DNA of 64,000 bases, taken from contig JADGEH010000013.1 in the NCBI GenBank assembly GCA_016744475.1, positions 1-64,000 of the forward strand, read 5' to 3'. Origin of the DNA: Thiotrichales bacterium (GTDB lineage Bacteria > Pseudomonadota > Gammaproteobacteria > Beggiatoales > Beggiatoaceae). Each line of letters starts with the position of its first letter. Position 1 is the stretch's first letter. Position numbers and translations under genes: made by a program. Under the pieces are notes generated by a model, which saw only the letters and a program-made list of their open reading frames with translations, was not told the origin of the DNA and made no database searches. Shown here in pieces: positions 27,273 through 35,654 of this stretch.

Positions 27273-30200
27273 ATGCAACTGCTCGTGCTGGGAATGCACC
27301 GCTCTGGAACTTCAGCAGTGGCGCGTTTATTAAATATGATGGGGGCTTATTTTGCCCCAGAAGATATGGCGATGCCCGCTACACACGCCAATCCCAAAGG
27401 CTATTGGGAGCGTAAAGACATTTGTGCTGTGCATGATGACATGCTCGCAGCACTGGGTTTGTCCTGGCATAGCTTGGCGGATTTTTCTACTGAACGCTTA
27501 CAAGATGAAGTGTTGCTAGAATTTGAACCACGTTTGCAGCGCATTATTAATAATTTAGACGCTCAACGTCCGTGGATGGCTAAAGACCCGCGTTTTTGTT
27601 TGTTCTTACCTTTATGGCAAAAGTTCTTAGAAGTCCCTGTATATATTTATGTCTATCGTCATCCTTTAGAAATCGCTCATTCTTTACAATCTCGTGAAGA
27701 AAAATCCGCCGCTTGTGCGGACACCGCTTTGCATCCTTTACATCAAGCTGGTTTTCCACCGCAGTCGGTGCGTTTTCCATTGTCTTTAGGGCTGGCTTTG
27801 TGGGAAAAATACACGGTGCATTCGTTGCAAGAGGCAGATGCACAGATTCCACGGATATGGGTGTCTTACCATGAACTCATGCGTCAACCGATTGAAACGG
27901 TCAATACTTTATTTCAAAAATTGCAATCTTATGAAGTGCAAGGTTTACGTTTACCTTCAGAAAAAGAAATTCTGGCACATTTAGAAAGTGCTTTGCATCG
28001 ACAAAAACACCAATCGTCTGAAACTGAGCAATACACGAATGCGCAGCAACAAGCATTGATGAAAGCAATGGAAGCCGGTGAATCAGCGGTGCAAACATTG
28101 AATGATGTGAGTGTATCTCATGCTGCGATGGATGCCTTGAAGGCACATCGAGATAGCCTACAGACTGCTGAGCGTTTAGTGGTATTAAACGCCGCTTATC
28201 AAAAAGAACAAGTAGAATATCAGGATTTACAAGTAGAACATCAGAATGTACAGCAACAGGCTCAAGAACAAACCCAGGCTTTAGCTGATGTAGAGCAACA
28301 ATTACATACTGTAAACCATGCTTTAGAACGCAATAAAACCTATCTGGATTCTGCATTATTGGCTTTGTCTGAAAAAAACCTTGAAGTGCAACAGTTACAG
28401 GCATCACAACAAGACAGCCAAAATCAACAACAGGAGCAGACACAATCACAGCATTTACAAATAGAAGAAAAAGATCAACAGATTCAAGCTTTGTCCTCAG
28501 CCTTAGAAGAACATCAACAACACAAAAATCAGCTCTTGCATTACACTCATGCTTTAGAAGTGGACATTGAATCGGTCTTTAATTCTTTAATGTGGCGTTC
28601 TGGGCAGATATTTACGCGCTTGGCCTTAGCTGTAACTTTGCGCAAGCCCTCAGCCACCGCACAAGATCATATCCAAGAGGTGCGCCAGCAACTCGCCAGC
28701 GTTAGAACAGGAGCCAATAGCTCCACACCACTCCCCGCACAGCCTGCTCCCAGTATTCGCCAAGCACTCCAAACGGCAACGCATCATCCCAATGACTATG
28801 CCGCTTGGGGCAAAAAATATGATGCCCTCAACGCCTCACAATTACGCAGCATCACGGCTTGGCTTAAGCGGCAAAAAGATTTACCACTCATATCTATCAT
28901 CATGCCCACCTACAATTCATCGGAGAATTATCTAAAAGCGGCGATTGAATCCGTGCGTCAGCAGTTGTATCCCCGTTGGGAGCTGTGTATTGCGGATGAT
29001 GCCTCGACTCTGCCGCAGGTAAAAAAATTACTCGCCGCTTACGAACACCGTGATGCACGTATAAAAGTCTGTTATCGCAGCAAAAATGGACACATTTCTG
29101 CGGCCTCCAACAGTGCTTTAGAAATGGCAGAAGGTGAGTGGATAAGCTTTTTAGATCATGATGATGAGTTGGCTAACACCGCGTTGTTTTGGGTTTACAA
29201 AGCCATTCAAGATGCTCCAGACAGCGATTTTTTCTATTCTGATGAAGACAAAATTACCGCCGATGGCGAACGCCATGCGCCTCATTTCAAACCCGCGTGG
29301 AATCCTGATTTATTATTGTCTTACAATTACTTAAATCATTTATCCGTGTATCGTGCGCAGCACTTAAAAGAAGTGGGCGGTTTACGCGAAGGCTTTGAAG
29401 GGGCGCAAGATTACGATTTAGCTTTGCGTGTCACAGAACGGCTGAAATCGGAGCATATCTGCCATATTCCTCGCGTTCTTTATCACTGGCGCGTGACCGA
29501 CACCAGCACCGCAGGCCAAGAAACACAAAAACCTTACGCCTTATTGGCAGCACAAAAAGCCATTGCTGAGCACTTTGAACGCTGTCAGATTCTAGCCTCA
29601 GTCAGCGACGCGCCGGAATTACTGGGCGCTCAGCGCGTTACCTATACACTCCCCGCACAGCCTCCATTGGTCTCCATTATTATCCCTACTTACAATGGCT
29701 TATCACTGGTGAAAATGTGCATTGAAAGCCTTCGCCACAAAACCACCTATCCCAATTACGAAATTCTCTTAATTGATAACAATAGTGATGATCCCGCCGC
29801 CTTATTATATTTCGATGAATTACAAGAAAAAGGCTGGGCGACCGTCATAGAGTACCCGCAAGCCTTTAATTATGCAGCGATTAACAACATGGCGGTGGAA
29901 CAGGCAAAAGGCGACATACTGTGTTTGCTGAATAATGATATTGAAGTCATTAGCCCCGATTGGCTCAGCGAAATGGTGGGGCATGTCCTGCGTCCCGGCA
30001 TTGGTGCCGTTGGTGCGCGGCTTTGGTATCCCGACAACACCTTGCAACACGCGGGCGTGATTATTGGACTTGGCGGCGTGGCGGGGCATTCACATAAATA
30101 TTTCCCGCAAGGCGATCCAGGCTACATGGGGCGCACCGTGGTGTCGCAAAATGTGTCAGCCGCCACGGCAGCGTGTTTAGTGCTGCGCAAAGCCACTTAC

Positions 30201-31292
30201 CATCAAGTTGAAGGCATGAATGCAGAGCATCTTAAAGTGGCGTTTAATGATGTCGATTTTTGTTTGCGCATTGGCGAACACGGTTTGCGCATTGTTTGGA
30301 CACCGTATGCCAGCTTGTATCACCATGAATCCATTAGTCGAGGGCATGAAGATTCGCCAGAAAAAGTCGCTCGTTTTCAACGTGAAATGGCCTACATGAA
30401 AACCCGCTGGTCAGTTCCTCTGTCCGACGATTTAGCCTACAGTCCTAATTTAACCCAAGATACCGAGAACTTTGCCTACGCTTGGCCGCCTCGCGTCACC
30501 GCTTTAGACGATGCGTTAGCCGGCCATGTATCCATTCGACATGGCCTGTGTGCAGCGCTAGAAGCGCAACATCAAAATCCAGAAGCCTCGCTGCCCTCTG
30601 AGACCGTTCATGACGCACCCGCCACCGATGAAAACGCGATGTTGCCGCCTTATTCATTATTGCAAGGCGAAGGGGTGCAGTGTCGCCCTTTTACTGCTCC
30701 CGCCCCTGTGGCAGCCGCTTGCACCCTGCATTATGTCGATGCTTGCAGCACACAAGACACGACTAAAGCCTTTCCTGAAGTGCCTGTTGAAGCCTTGTAT
30801 CCGATTCAGCAGCTCTGTGATTTAGACACCCAGGATTTACCCTGGACAGCGCAGGATTTCGTGATTTGCTTGGATGAATTGCCCCGCGTGGCGAATCCTA
30901 TTGGCGTAGTCCAGCGCTTATTCCAGGCGCTCAAACCCGGCGGTTTATTGCTGCTATCAGTGCCCGATAAACGCCATCATTTCAACCGTTACCGCAGCTT
31001 AAGCGAGTTTGCCACACTGCAACAACGTTATGAATCAGGCTTCACTCAGGTGCCAGATGCCGATTACATCGCTTTTTTACAAGACATACACCCGCACTTA
31101 CCGCCCGCAGAACAGCCTAAAGCCGTGCATCAATCCCGCTTGCGGCGCGAGTCTATCCACGTTTGGGATGCTAAGCATTTTCAAGCATTTATGCAAAACA
31201 CGCTGAATTTATTGGATATTCAAGCCGAGTTGGAGTTTACTTCCGATGCCCAGTCCAGCACGGACGTGCTACAACTGTGGAAGAAATATTAG
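27273..31292 (+). CDS. Sulfotransferase / GT2 / GT2 / methyltransferase-like fusion protein
   Basis: A 1339-residue cytoplasmic protein with four parts. Residues 1-240: a sulfotransferase with PAPS-loop GMHRSGTS (7-14). Residues about 290-470: a Gln/Glu-rich coiled coil. Residues about 537-760: a family 2 glycosyltransferase (ISIIMPTYNSS, IADDAST, SFLDHDDELA). Residues about 795-1020: a second GT2 (VSIIIPTYNG, LIDNNSDD, LLNNDIEV). Residues about 1150-1300: a methyltransferase-like segment with the post-motif strand LFQALKPGGLLLLSVPDKRH but no recognisable SAM-binding motif I, so it may be inactive or structural. It probably extends and decorates a surface polysaccharide. AGGA precedes the ATG. 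Confidence 0.88.
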   Translation: MQLLVLGMHRSGTSAVARLLNMMGAYFAPEDMAMPATHANPKGYWERKDICAVHDDMLAALGLSWHSLADFSTERLQDEVLLEFEPRLQRIINNLDAQRPWMAKDPRFCLFLPLWQKFLEVPVYIYVYRHPLEIAHSLQSREEKSAACADTALHPLHQAGFPPQSVRFPLSLGLALWEKYTVHSLQEADAQIPRIWVSYHELMRQPIETVNTLFQKLQSYEVQGLRLPSEKEILAHLESALHRQKHQSSETEQYTNAQQQALMKAMEAGESAVQTLNDVSVSHAAMDALKAHRDSLQTAERLVVLNAAYQKEQVEYQDLQVEHQNVQQQAQEQTQALADVEQQLHTVNHALERNKTYLDSALLALSEKNLEVQQLQASQQDSQNQQQEQTQSQHLQIEEKDQQIQALSSALEEHQQHKNQLLHYTHALEVDIESVFNSLMWRSGQIFTRLALAVTLRKPSATAQDHIQEVRQQLASVRTGANSSTPLPAQPAPSIRQALQTATHHPNDYAAWGKKYDALNASQLRSITAWLKRQKDLPLISIIMPTYNSSENYLKAAIESVRQQLYPRWELCIADDASTLPQVKKLLAAYEHRDARIKVCYRSKNGHISAASNSALEMAEGEWISFLDHDDELANTALFWVYKAIQDAPDSDFFYSDEDKITADGERHAPHFKPAWNPDLLLSYNYLNHLSVYRAQHLKEVGGLREGFEGAQDYDLALRVTERLKSEHICHIPRVLYHWRVTDTSTAGQETQKPYALLAAQKAIAEHFERCQILASVSDAPELLGAQRVTYTLPAQPPLVSIIIPTYNGLSLVKMCIESLRHKTTYPNYEILLIDNNSDDPAALLYFDELQEKGWATVIEYPQAFNYAAINNMAVEQAKGDILCLLNNDIEVISPDWLSEMVGHVLRPGIGAVGARLWYPDNTLQHAGVIIGLGGVAGHSHKYFPQGDPGYMGRTVVSQNVSAATAACLVLRKATYHQVEGMNAEHLKVAFNDVDFCLRIGEHGLRIVWTPYASLYHHESISRGHEDSPEKVARFQREMAYMKTRWSVPLSDDLAYSPNLTQDTENFAYAWPPRVTALDDALAGHVSIRHGLCAALEAQHQNPEASLPSETVHDAPATDENAMLPPYSLLQGEGVQCRPFTAPAPVAAACTLHYVDACSTQDTTKAFPEVPVEALYPIQQLCDLDTQDLPWTAQDFVICLDELPRVANPIGVVQRLFQALKPGGLLLLSVPDKRHHFNRYRSLSEFATLQQRYESGFTQVPDADYIAFLQDIHPHLPPAEQPKAVHQSRLRRESIHVWDAKHFQAFMQNTLNLLDIQAELEFTSDAQSSTDVLQLWKKY

Positions 31293-31347
31293 GTTATTTT
31301 TCAATTATAAAAACCGCCATGATTTCATGATTTAAGTAGACATTCAT

Positions 31348-31390
31348 GTGGAAAAAACCCAGTGTTTTCGTTTATTTCACGCTGTGCGCC
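31348..31390. repeat. Family G dispersed element, copy 2
   Basis: Inverted copy of the 18201 element: GTGGAAAAAACC, TGTTTTCGTTTATTTCAC, CTGTGCGC. It lies in the 256-base gap before the bc1 operon, whose promoter must be near. No other feature stands out in that gap. Confidence 0.55.
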
Positions 31391-31548
31391 TAAAGTGGAA
31401 GGTGAAAATACTTAATGGATAACAACCCCATAAGCTCTCAGGGTAAAAATACCAGTTGAGTTTTTAGGGCATTTATAAGATGCTACCGGGTTTGGACGTT
31501 TGTCATTTAGAGGAATTCTTTGAGTTTATTTACGGGAGAATTTATAAC

Positions 31549-32142
31549 ATGAGTACAGAAGGCGTAAATACCAATAGACGCCGGTTTCTAATTGCTGCCA
31601 CCGCTGCGGTGGGTGCTGTTGGGGCTGGGTTTACGGCAGTACCTTTCGTGGTGTCCATGCAGCCTAGCGCTAAAGCACAGGCTGCGGGCGCACCCGTTGA
31701 GGTGGACATCAGTAAATTAGAACCCGGTCAGAAAATGACGGTGGAATGGCGCGGTAAACCGGTTTGGGTGGTGTACCGTACTGAGCAGCAATTAAAAGAC
31801 TTACCTTCGCTGGACAGCGATTTACGTGATCCTAATTCAGAAGTGGCGCAGCAACCTGAATATGCGAAAAATGCCGTGCGCTCAATTAAAGAGCAATACA
31901 TGGTGCTTGTGGGGATTTGCACACATCTTGGCTGCTCACCTACTTATGTGCTGGCAGGGGCCCCCAATCAGCCTACCGCTGACTGGAAAGGCGGTTTCTT
32001 CTGCCCTTGTCACGGTTCACGTTTTGATATGGCAGGCCGTGTCTCTCAAGGTGTTCCAGCCCCCACCAATCTGGTGGTACCCCCTCATCATTATCTCAGT
32101 GATACCCGCATTTTAGTGGGCGTTGATCAAGGAGCTGCCTAA
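31549..32142 (+). CDS. petA: Ubiquinol-cytochrome c reductase, Rieske iron-sulfur subunit
   Basis: The 2Fe-2S subunit of the cytochrome bc1 complex, passing electrons from ubiquinol to cytochrome c1. It has a twin-arginine signal-anchor (NRRRFLIAATAAVGAVG), a flexible hinge with Ala-rich text, and the two cluster boxes CTHLGC and CPCHGS. ATG 31549 has GGGAG 9 bases upstream; the frame extends to 31480 without a good ribosome site. First gene of petABC. Its TAA overlaps the petB ATG as TAATG. Confidence 0.96.
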   Translation: MSTEGVNTNRRRFLIAATAAVGAVGAGFTAVPFVVSMQPSAKAQAAGAPVEVDISKLEPGQKMTVEWRGKPVWVVYRTEQQLKDLPSLDSDLRDPNSEVAQQPEYAKNAVRSIKEQYMVLVGICTHLGCSPTYVLAGAPNQPTADWKGGFFCPCHGSRFDMAGRVSQGVPAPTNLVVPPHHYLSDTRILVGVDQGAA

Positions 32143-33383
32143 TGAATTTATTAGTTGCCTTGCGTGACTGGGTGGATGCACGTATTCCTATGACGAATAC
32201 CTGGAATGACCATCTGGCTCAATATTACGCACCCAAAAACTTTAATGTTTGGTACTACTTCGGCTCTCTTGCCATCTTAATGTTTGTGATTCAAATCCTG
32301 ACTGGGATTTTTCTCACCATGAACTACAAGCCTGATGCACAATTGGCATTTGCCTCCGTTGAATACATCATGCGCGATGTTGAATGGGGTTGGTTGATTC
32401 GTTATCTACATTCAACGGGAGCCTCCTTTTTCTTCATTGTGGTGTATTTGCACATGTTTCGTGGTTTGCTCTATGGCTCGTATAAAAAGCCCCGTGAACT
32501 ACTGTGGGTTATCGGTATGCTGCTGTATCTAGCGCTCATGGCTGAAGCCTTTATGGGCTATTTGCTACCTTGGGGACAAATGTCTTTCTGGGGTGCTCAG
32601 GTGATTATCTCCTTGTTCGGTGCTATACCTTTTGTCGGTGAAGACCTCGCATTATGGGTACGTGGTGATTTTGTGATTGCTGATGCTACCTTAAACCGCT
32701 TTTTTGCCTTCCACGTTATCTTGATTCCTTTCATTTTAGCGGGTCTGGTATTTGTGCATATCATTGCTCTGCATGAAGTCGGTTCTAATAACCCTGATGG
32801 TATTGAAATCAAAAAAGGCCCTAAAGGCAACCGCTGGCGCGATGATAAACCTGCTGATGGCATTCCTTTCCATCCTTATTACACCGTCAAAGACATCATG
32901 GGTGTCTCGTTCTTCCTGATTCTTTTCTGTGCAGTGGTGTTTTTCTATCCAGAAATGAGTGGTTGGTTCTTGGAAAAAGATAACTTTATTCCAGCCGATC
33001 CCTTAAAAACCCCAGAGCACATTGTGCCTTTATGGTATTTCACACCGTTTTACGCCATCTTACGCGCCGTGCCTGATAAATTCTTAGGCGTTGTAGCCAT
33101 GGGCGGTGCTATCGTCGTATTGTTCCTCTTACCTTGGTTAGACCGCAGTCCGGTCAAATCCATTCGTTACAAAGGCATTATGTTCAAACTAGCGATTGCC
33201 ATTTTCTCTGTGAGCTTTGTTGCGCTAGGCTGGTTAGGTACACAACCCGCAACACCTATGTTGACTAACTTTGCCCGTTTGTTCTCAGTGCTCTACTTCG
33301 CGTTCTTCCTGTTGATGCCTATCTATTCTTTGATGGATAAGACCAAGCCGGAACCTGAGCGTGTCAACTACAAAGCCCACTAA
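32142..33383 (+). CDS. petB: Cytochrome b of the bc1 complex
   Basis: A 413-residue polytopic inner-membrane protein with two b haems and both quinone sites. It has eight transmembrane segments. Recognisable are the haem-ligand helices (RYLHSTGASFFFIVVYLHMF and FAFHVILIPFILAGLVFVHI), GYLLPWGQMSFWGA, and the Qo-site PEWY-type box, here PLWYFTPFYAILR. It is full length (no split b6/IV arrangement). Overlaps petA by one base. Confidence 0.97.
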   Translation: MNLLVALRDWVDARIPMTNTWNDHLAQYYAPKNFNVWYYFGSLAILMFVIQILTGIFLTMNYKPDAQLAFASVEYIMRDVEWGWLIRYLHSTGASFFFIVVYLHMFRGLLYGSYKKPRELLWVIGMLLYLALMAEAFMGYLLPWGQMSFWGAQVIISLFGAIPFVGEDLALWVRGDFVIADATLNRFFAFHVILIPFILAGLVFVHIIALHEVGSNNPDGIEIKKGPKGNRWRDDKPADGIPFHPYYTVKDIMGVSFFLILFCAVVFFYPEMSGWFLEKDNFIPADPLKTPEHIVPLWYFTPFYAILRAVPDKFLGVVAMGGAIVVLFLLPWLDRSPVKSIRYKGIMFKLAIAIFSVSFVALGWLGTQPATPMLTNFARLFSVLYFAFFLLMPIYSLMDKTKPEPERVNYKAH

Positions 33384-33399
33384 AGAAAAGGATCAAGCA

Positions 33400-34170
33400 A
33401 TGAAAAAATTACTCTCATTTGTCAGTGCCTGTATTCTGCTACTTAGCACGGCACCTGCTTTTGCAGCGGGCGGCGGTGTACCTCTCCTGCACGTTAAAAC
33501 CAATCTTGATGACAAAGCAGCGTTACAAGAAGGTGCAAAAATATTCGTCAACTACTGCTTAAGCTGTCATTCTGCGGAATACATGCGTTTTAGTCGCCTC
33601 GGTAAAGATTTAGATTTAACCGATGAGCAACTGAGAGAAAATCTCATGTTTACGACAGACAAAGTCGGTTCCCCCATGAAGATTGCTATGGATAAAGGTG
33701 ATGCTGCGCGTTGGTTTGGTGTAGCACCTCCTGACTTAAGCGTTATTGCTCGTGCGCGTGGTACTGATTGGTTATACACCTACTTCATGGGTTTCTATAA
33801 AGACGAAAGCCGTCCTTGGGGAGTCAACAACTTGGTCTTCAAAGATGTGGGTATGCCTCACGTCATGGCTGACCTGCAAGGTGGCTTACAGGAAGCCGTG
33901 TATAAAACCGAAACTGATGCTAATGGTCACGAGCATCAAGTGCTTGAAAAATTGGTCTTGCCTCAAGGTGATATGAGTGATGCAGAGTACAAAAAACTGC
34001 AAAACGATTATCAACGTAACATGACTAATTTGGTCTCATTCCTTGAATACTTAGGCGAACCCGCTAAGCTGCAACGTTACAGCTTAGGTGCTAAAGTCTT
34101 AGTATTTTTATTCATTCTTTTGCTGATTTCTTATCTGCTGAAGAAAGAATATTGGAGAGATGTTAAATAA
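33400..34170 (+). CDS. petC: Cytochrome c1
   Basis: Membrane-anchored c-type cytochrome of bc1 that takes electrons from the Rieske protein. The signal peptide ends AFAAG (about residue 23). The haem site CLSCH has C53, C56 and H57. The sixth ligand is probably the Met in VGMPHVMADLQG. One C-terminal transmembrane anchor (VLVFLFILLLISYLL). ATG 33400 has AAAGG 12 bases upstream; the frame extends back to 33361 inside petB. A strong terminator follows. Confidence 0.96.
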   Translation: MKKLLSFVSACILLLSTAPAFAAGGGVPLLHVKTNLDDKAALQEGAKIFVNYCLSCHSAEYMRFSRLGKDLDLTDEQLRENLMFTTDKVGSPMKIAMDKGDAARWFGVAPPDLSVIARARGTDWLYTYFMGFYKDESRPWGVNNLVFKDVGMPHVMADLQGGLQEAVYKTETDANGHEHQVLEKLVLPQGDMSDAEYKKLQNDYQRNMTNLVSFLEYLGEPAKLQRYSLGAKVLVFLFILLLISYLLKKEYWRDVK

Positions 34171-34192
34171 AAAAATCCATTGGATTTTTGCT

Positions 34193-34240
34193 TAAAAAAG
34201 CCTGCTTGTTGATAAAACAAGCAGGCTTTTTTTATTTTTC
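34193..34240 (+). terminator. Terminator of the petABC operon
   Basis: AAAAAAGCCTGCTTGTT and AACAAGCAGGCTTTTTTT arms around GATAA. Confidence 0.92.
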
Positions 34241-34342
34241 AACAAGTGACTTTGCTGGCCGATCTTTCAACTTAGCAGCTTTTAGCTGATGCTCAACGAG
34301 AAGTCCAAAGCTCGGATACACTTCGCTTAATCGAATCTATAA

Positions 34343-34390
34343 TAGACTTGTTGCAAGGGGTAAAGGGGTATTCATCGACTGCAAAGGCGG
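34343..34390. repeat. Truncated family B element
   Basis: TAGACTTGTTGCAAGGGG followed by TATTCATCGACTGCAAAGGC, matching the left 42 bases of the 59278 element with a short insertion. It runs straight into the terminator hairpin of the sulfur globule gene, so that terminator may derive partly from the element. Confidence 0.6.
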
Positions 34391-34421
34391 CTTTATCGTA
34401 AGATAAAGCCGCCTTTTTTAT
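34384..34421. terminator. Terminator of the sulfur globule gene
   Basis: AAGGCGGCTTTATC and GATAAAGCCGCCTTTTTTATC around GTAA. It is symmetric enough to work on both strands; the minus-strand gene ends at 34430. Confidence 0.85.
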
Positions 34422-34429
34422 CACCAGCG

Positions 34430-34753
34430 TTATTGATTTTGTTCAACCGTGGGCGCTACAGGGGTGGGTGGATAATACTGCGCATAATAAGGATAGTGGT
34501 AGCTGTAGCCGCTGTAATACGGGTAGCCGTAATAGGGATAATACGCCTGTTGTCCCCAGCCACGCGCACTACCACTACCACCAGCACTAAAGCCAAAGCT
34601 GAAGCTTGCGTTACCAGAACCCCAACCATTGCCCCAACCATCCCAAGGGCTACCGCCCCAATATCCAGGCCCCCACCAAGCTTGTGCTTGTGTAGAAACA
34701 CCGGCTAAACCAATGACGCAGACTAATGCGGATGCTTTCAGTAGTTTTTTCAT
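34430..34753 (-). CDS. Sulfur globule-type structural protein (Gly/Trp/Tyr-rich)
   Basis: A 107-residue precursor. The signal peptide ends STQAQA (about residue 25). The mature protein is very rich in Gly, Trp, Ser and Tyr: WWGPGYWGGSPWDGWGNGWG in the first half, and Tyr/Pro-rich YYPYYGYPYYSGYSYHYPYY in the second. This composition and layout match the sulfur globule envelope proteins (SgpA/B/C) of Allochromatium and Beggiatoa-like bacteria, which coat periplasmic sulfur inclusions. The assignment rests on composition, since such proteins align poorly. ATG 34753 has AGGAG 6 bases upstream (34759 is too close to it). A family A element sits 12 bases beyond the ribosome site. Confidence 0.8.
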   Translation of the reverse strand: MKKLLKASALVCVIGLAGVSTQAQAWWGPGYWGGSPWDGWGNGWGSGNASFSFGFSAGGSGSARGWGQQAYYPYYGYPYYSGYSYHYPYYAQYYPPTPVAPTVEQNQ

Positions 34754-34770
34754 GATCATCTCCTGGATGT

Positions 34771-34935
34771 TGAGAGCCTATACGAAAACGGGATAATTGG
34801 CTGCAAATCCGCCCTTTTGGTCAGGTTTTCCGCTTTTTATCAACAAATAGCCCGCTATTCGCCTTAAAAAACCGAAAAACCTGCCTCAAAATAGCGAATT
34901 TTCGCTTCGATTCCCCATCTTCGTATAGGCTCTGA
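34771..34935 (-). mobile_element. MITE-like element, family A, copy 6
   Basis: Core 34774-34932 between TGA duplications (34771-34773, 34933-34935), inverted orientation. It occupies the immediate upstream region of the sulfur globule gene. The remaining part of the gap to 35129 has no recognisable feature. Confidence 0.88.
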
Positions 34936-35129
34936 GAAACGAAATGAAATAAAGCCTCTCAAGTCATGCCTTGTCGGTAAAAAAATCATCCTTAATCACC
35001 CGTGTAGAACGCAACTTGAGATAAAGTTTTTCGGCTTGCGTAAAATAGTGTAGTACAGCTTTCTATATTAACAAGCACTAATGCATTAATCCTTTTTTGC
35101 ATCACTCAAGCGACAGGAATCATCACATC

Positions 35130-35654
35130 ATGGGTCATACTCGAACGTCGATTTATCAAGGTCATATCGTGGATTTAGGTCTGGAGACGGTGGAGCTTCC
35201 AGAACACGATGCCTTTCAATTAGAAATCATACGTCATCCAGGAGGCGCGGCTGTGGTGGCGGTTAATGAACAACAGCAGGTGTGTCTGGTACGCCAGTAT
35301 CGTCATGCGGCGGGGGGTTGGATTTGGGAAATCCCCGCCGGGAAAATTGATCCAAATGAAGCCCCGACCTACACGGCTGAGCGTGAATTACAAGAAGAAG
35401 TGGGCTTGCAGGCTCAACAATGGGACAGTTTAGGCACGATGCTCAGTTCTCCTGGTTTTTGTACTGAAGTGCTGTATTTATATTTGGCGCAAAACCTGAC
35501 TGATGTGGGACATCAGCATGAAGAGCATGAATTTATTGAAATTCATTGGGTCGATTTTCAGACCGCATTGGATTGGGCTTTGGATGATACGATTCGTGAT
35601 TCCAAAAGTATCGCGGCGTTGTTTCGAGCCGCTGCGATGTTGAAAAAGCTGTGA
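35130..35654 (+). CDS. Nudix hydrolase, ADP-ribose pyrophosphatase type
   Basis: A 174-residue hydrolase of nucleoside-diphosphate-linked compounds, most like ADP-sugar pyrophosphatases (NudF/YffH group). The Nudix box spans GKIDPNEAPTYTAERELQEE plus VGL, with all catalytic Glu residues present, preceded by the usual IPAG. ATG 35130 has AGGA about 11 bases upstream; the frame extends back to 35097 as TTG. The stop overlaps the GTG of the RND gene as GTGA. Confidence 0.9.
   Translation: MGHTRTSIYQGHIVDLGLETVELPEHDAFQLEIIRHPGGAAVVAVNEQQQVCLVRQYRHAAGGWIWEIPAGKIDPNEAPTYTAERELQEEVGLQAQQWDSLGTMLSSPGFCTEVLYLYLAQNLTDVGHQHEEHEFIEIHWVDFQTALDWALDDTIRDSKSIAALFRAAAMLKKL

Noticed and set aside
27901..28449. 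182-codon minus-strand frame within the sulfotransferase/GT2 fusion gene
   Set aside because: It lies opposite the Gln/Glu-rich coiled coil, whose codons rarely give stops on the other strand. No start signal.
34433..34708. Frame of about 91 codons antisense to the sulfur globule gene
   Set aside because: It is a by-product of the Gly/Tyr-rich sense codons; the sense frame has a signal peptide, ribosome site and terminator.
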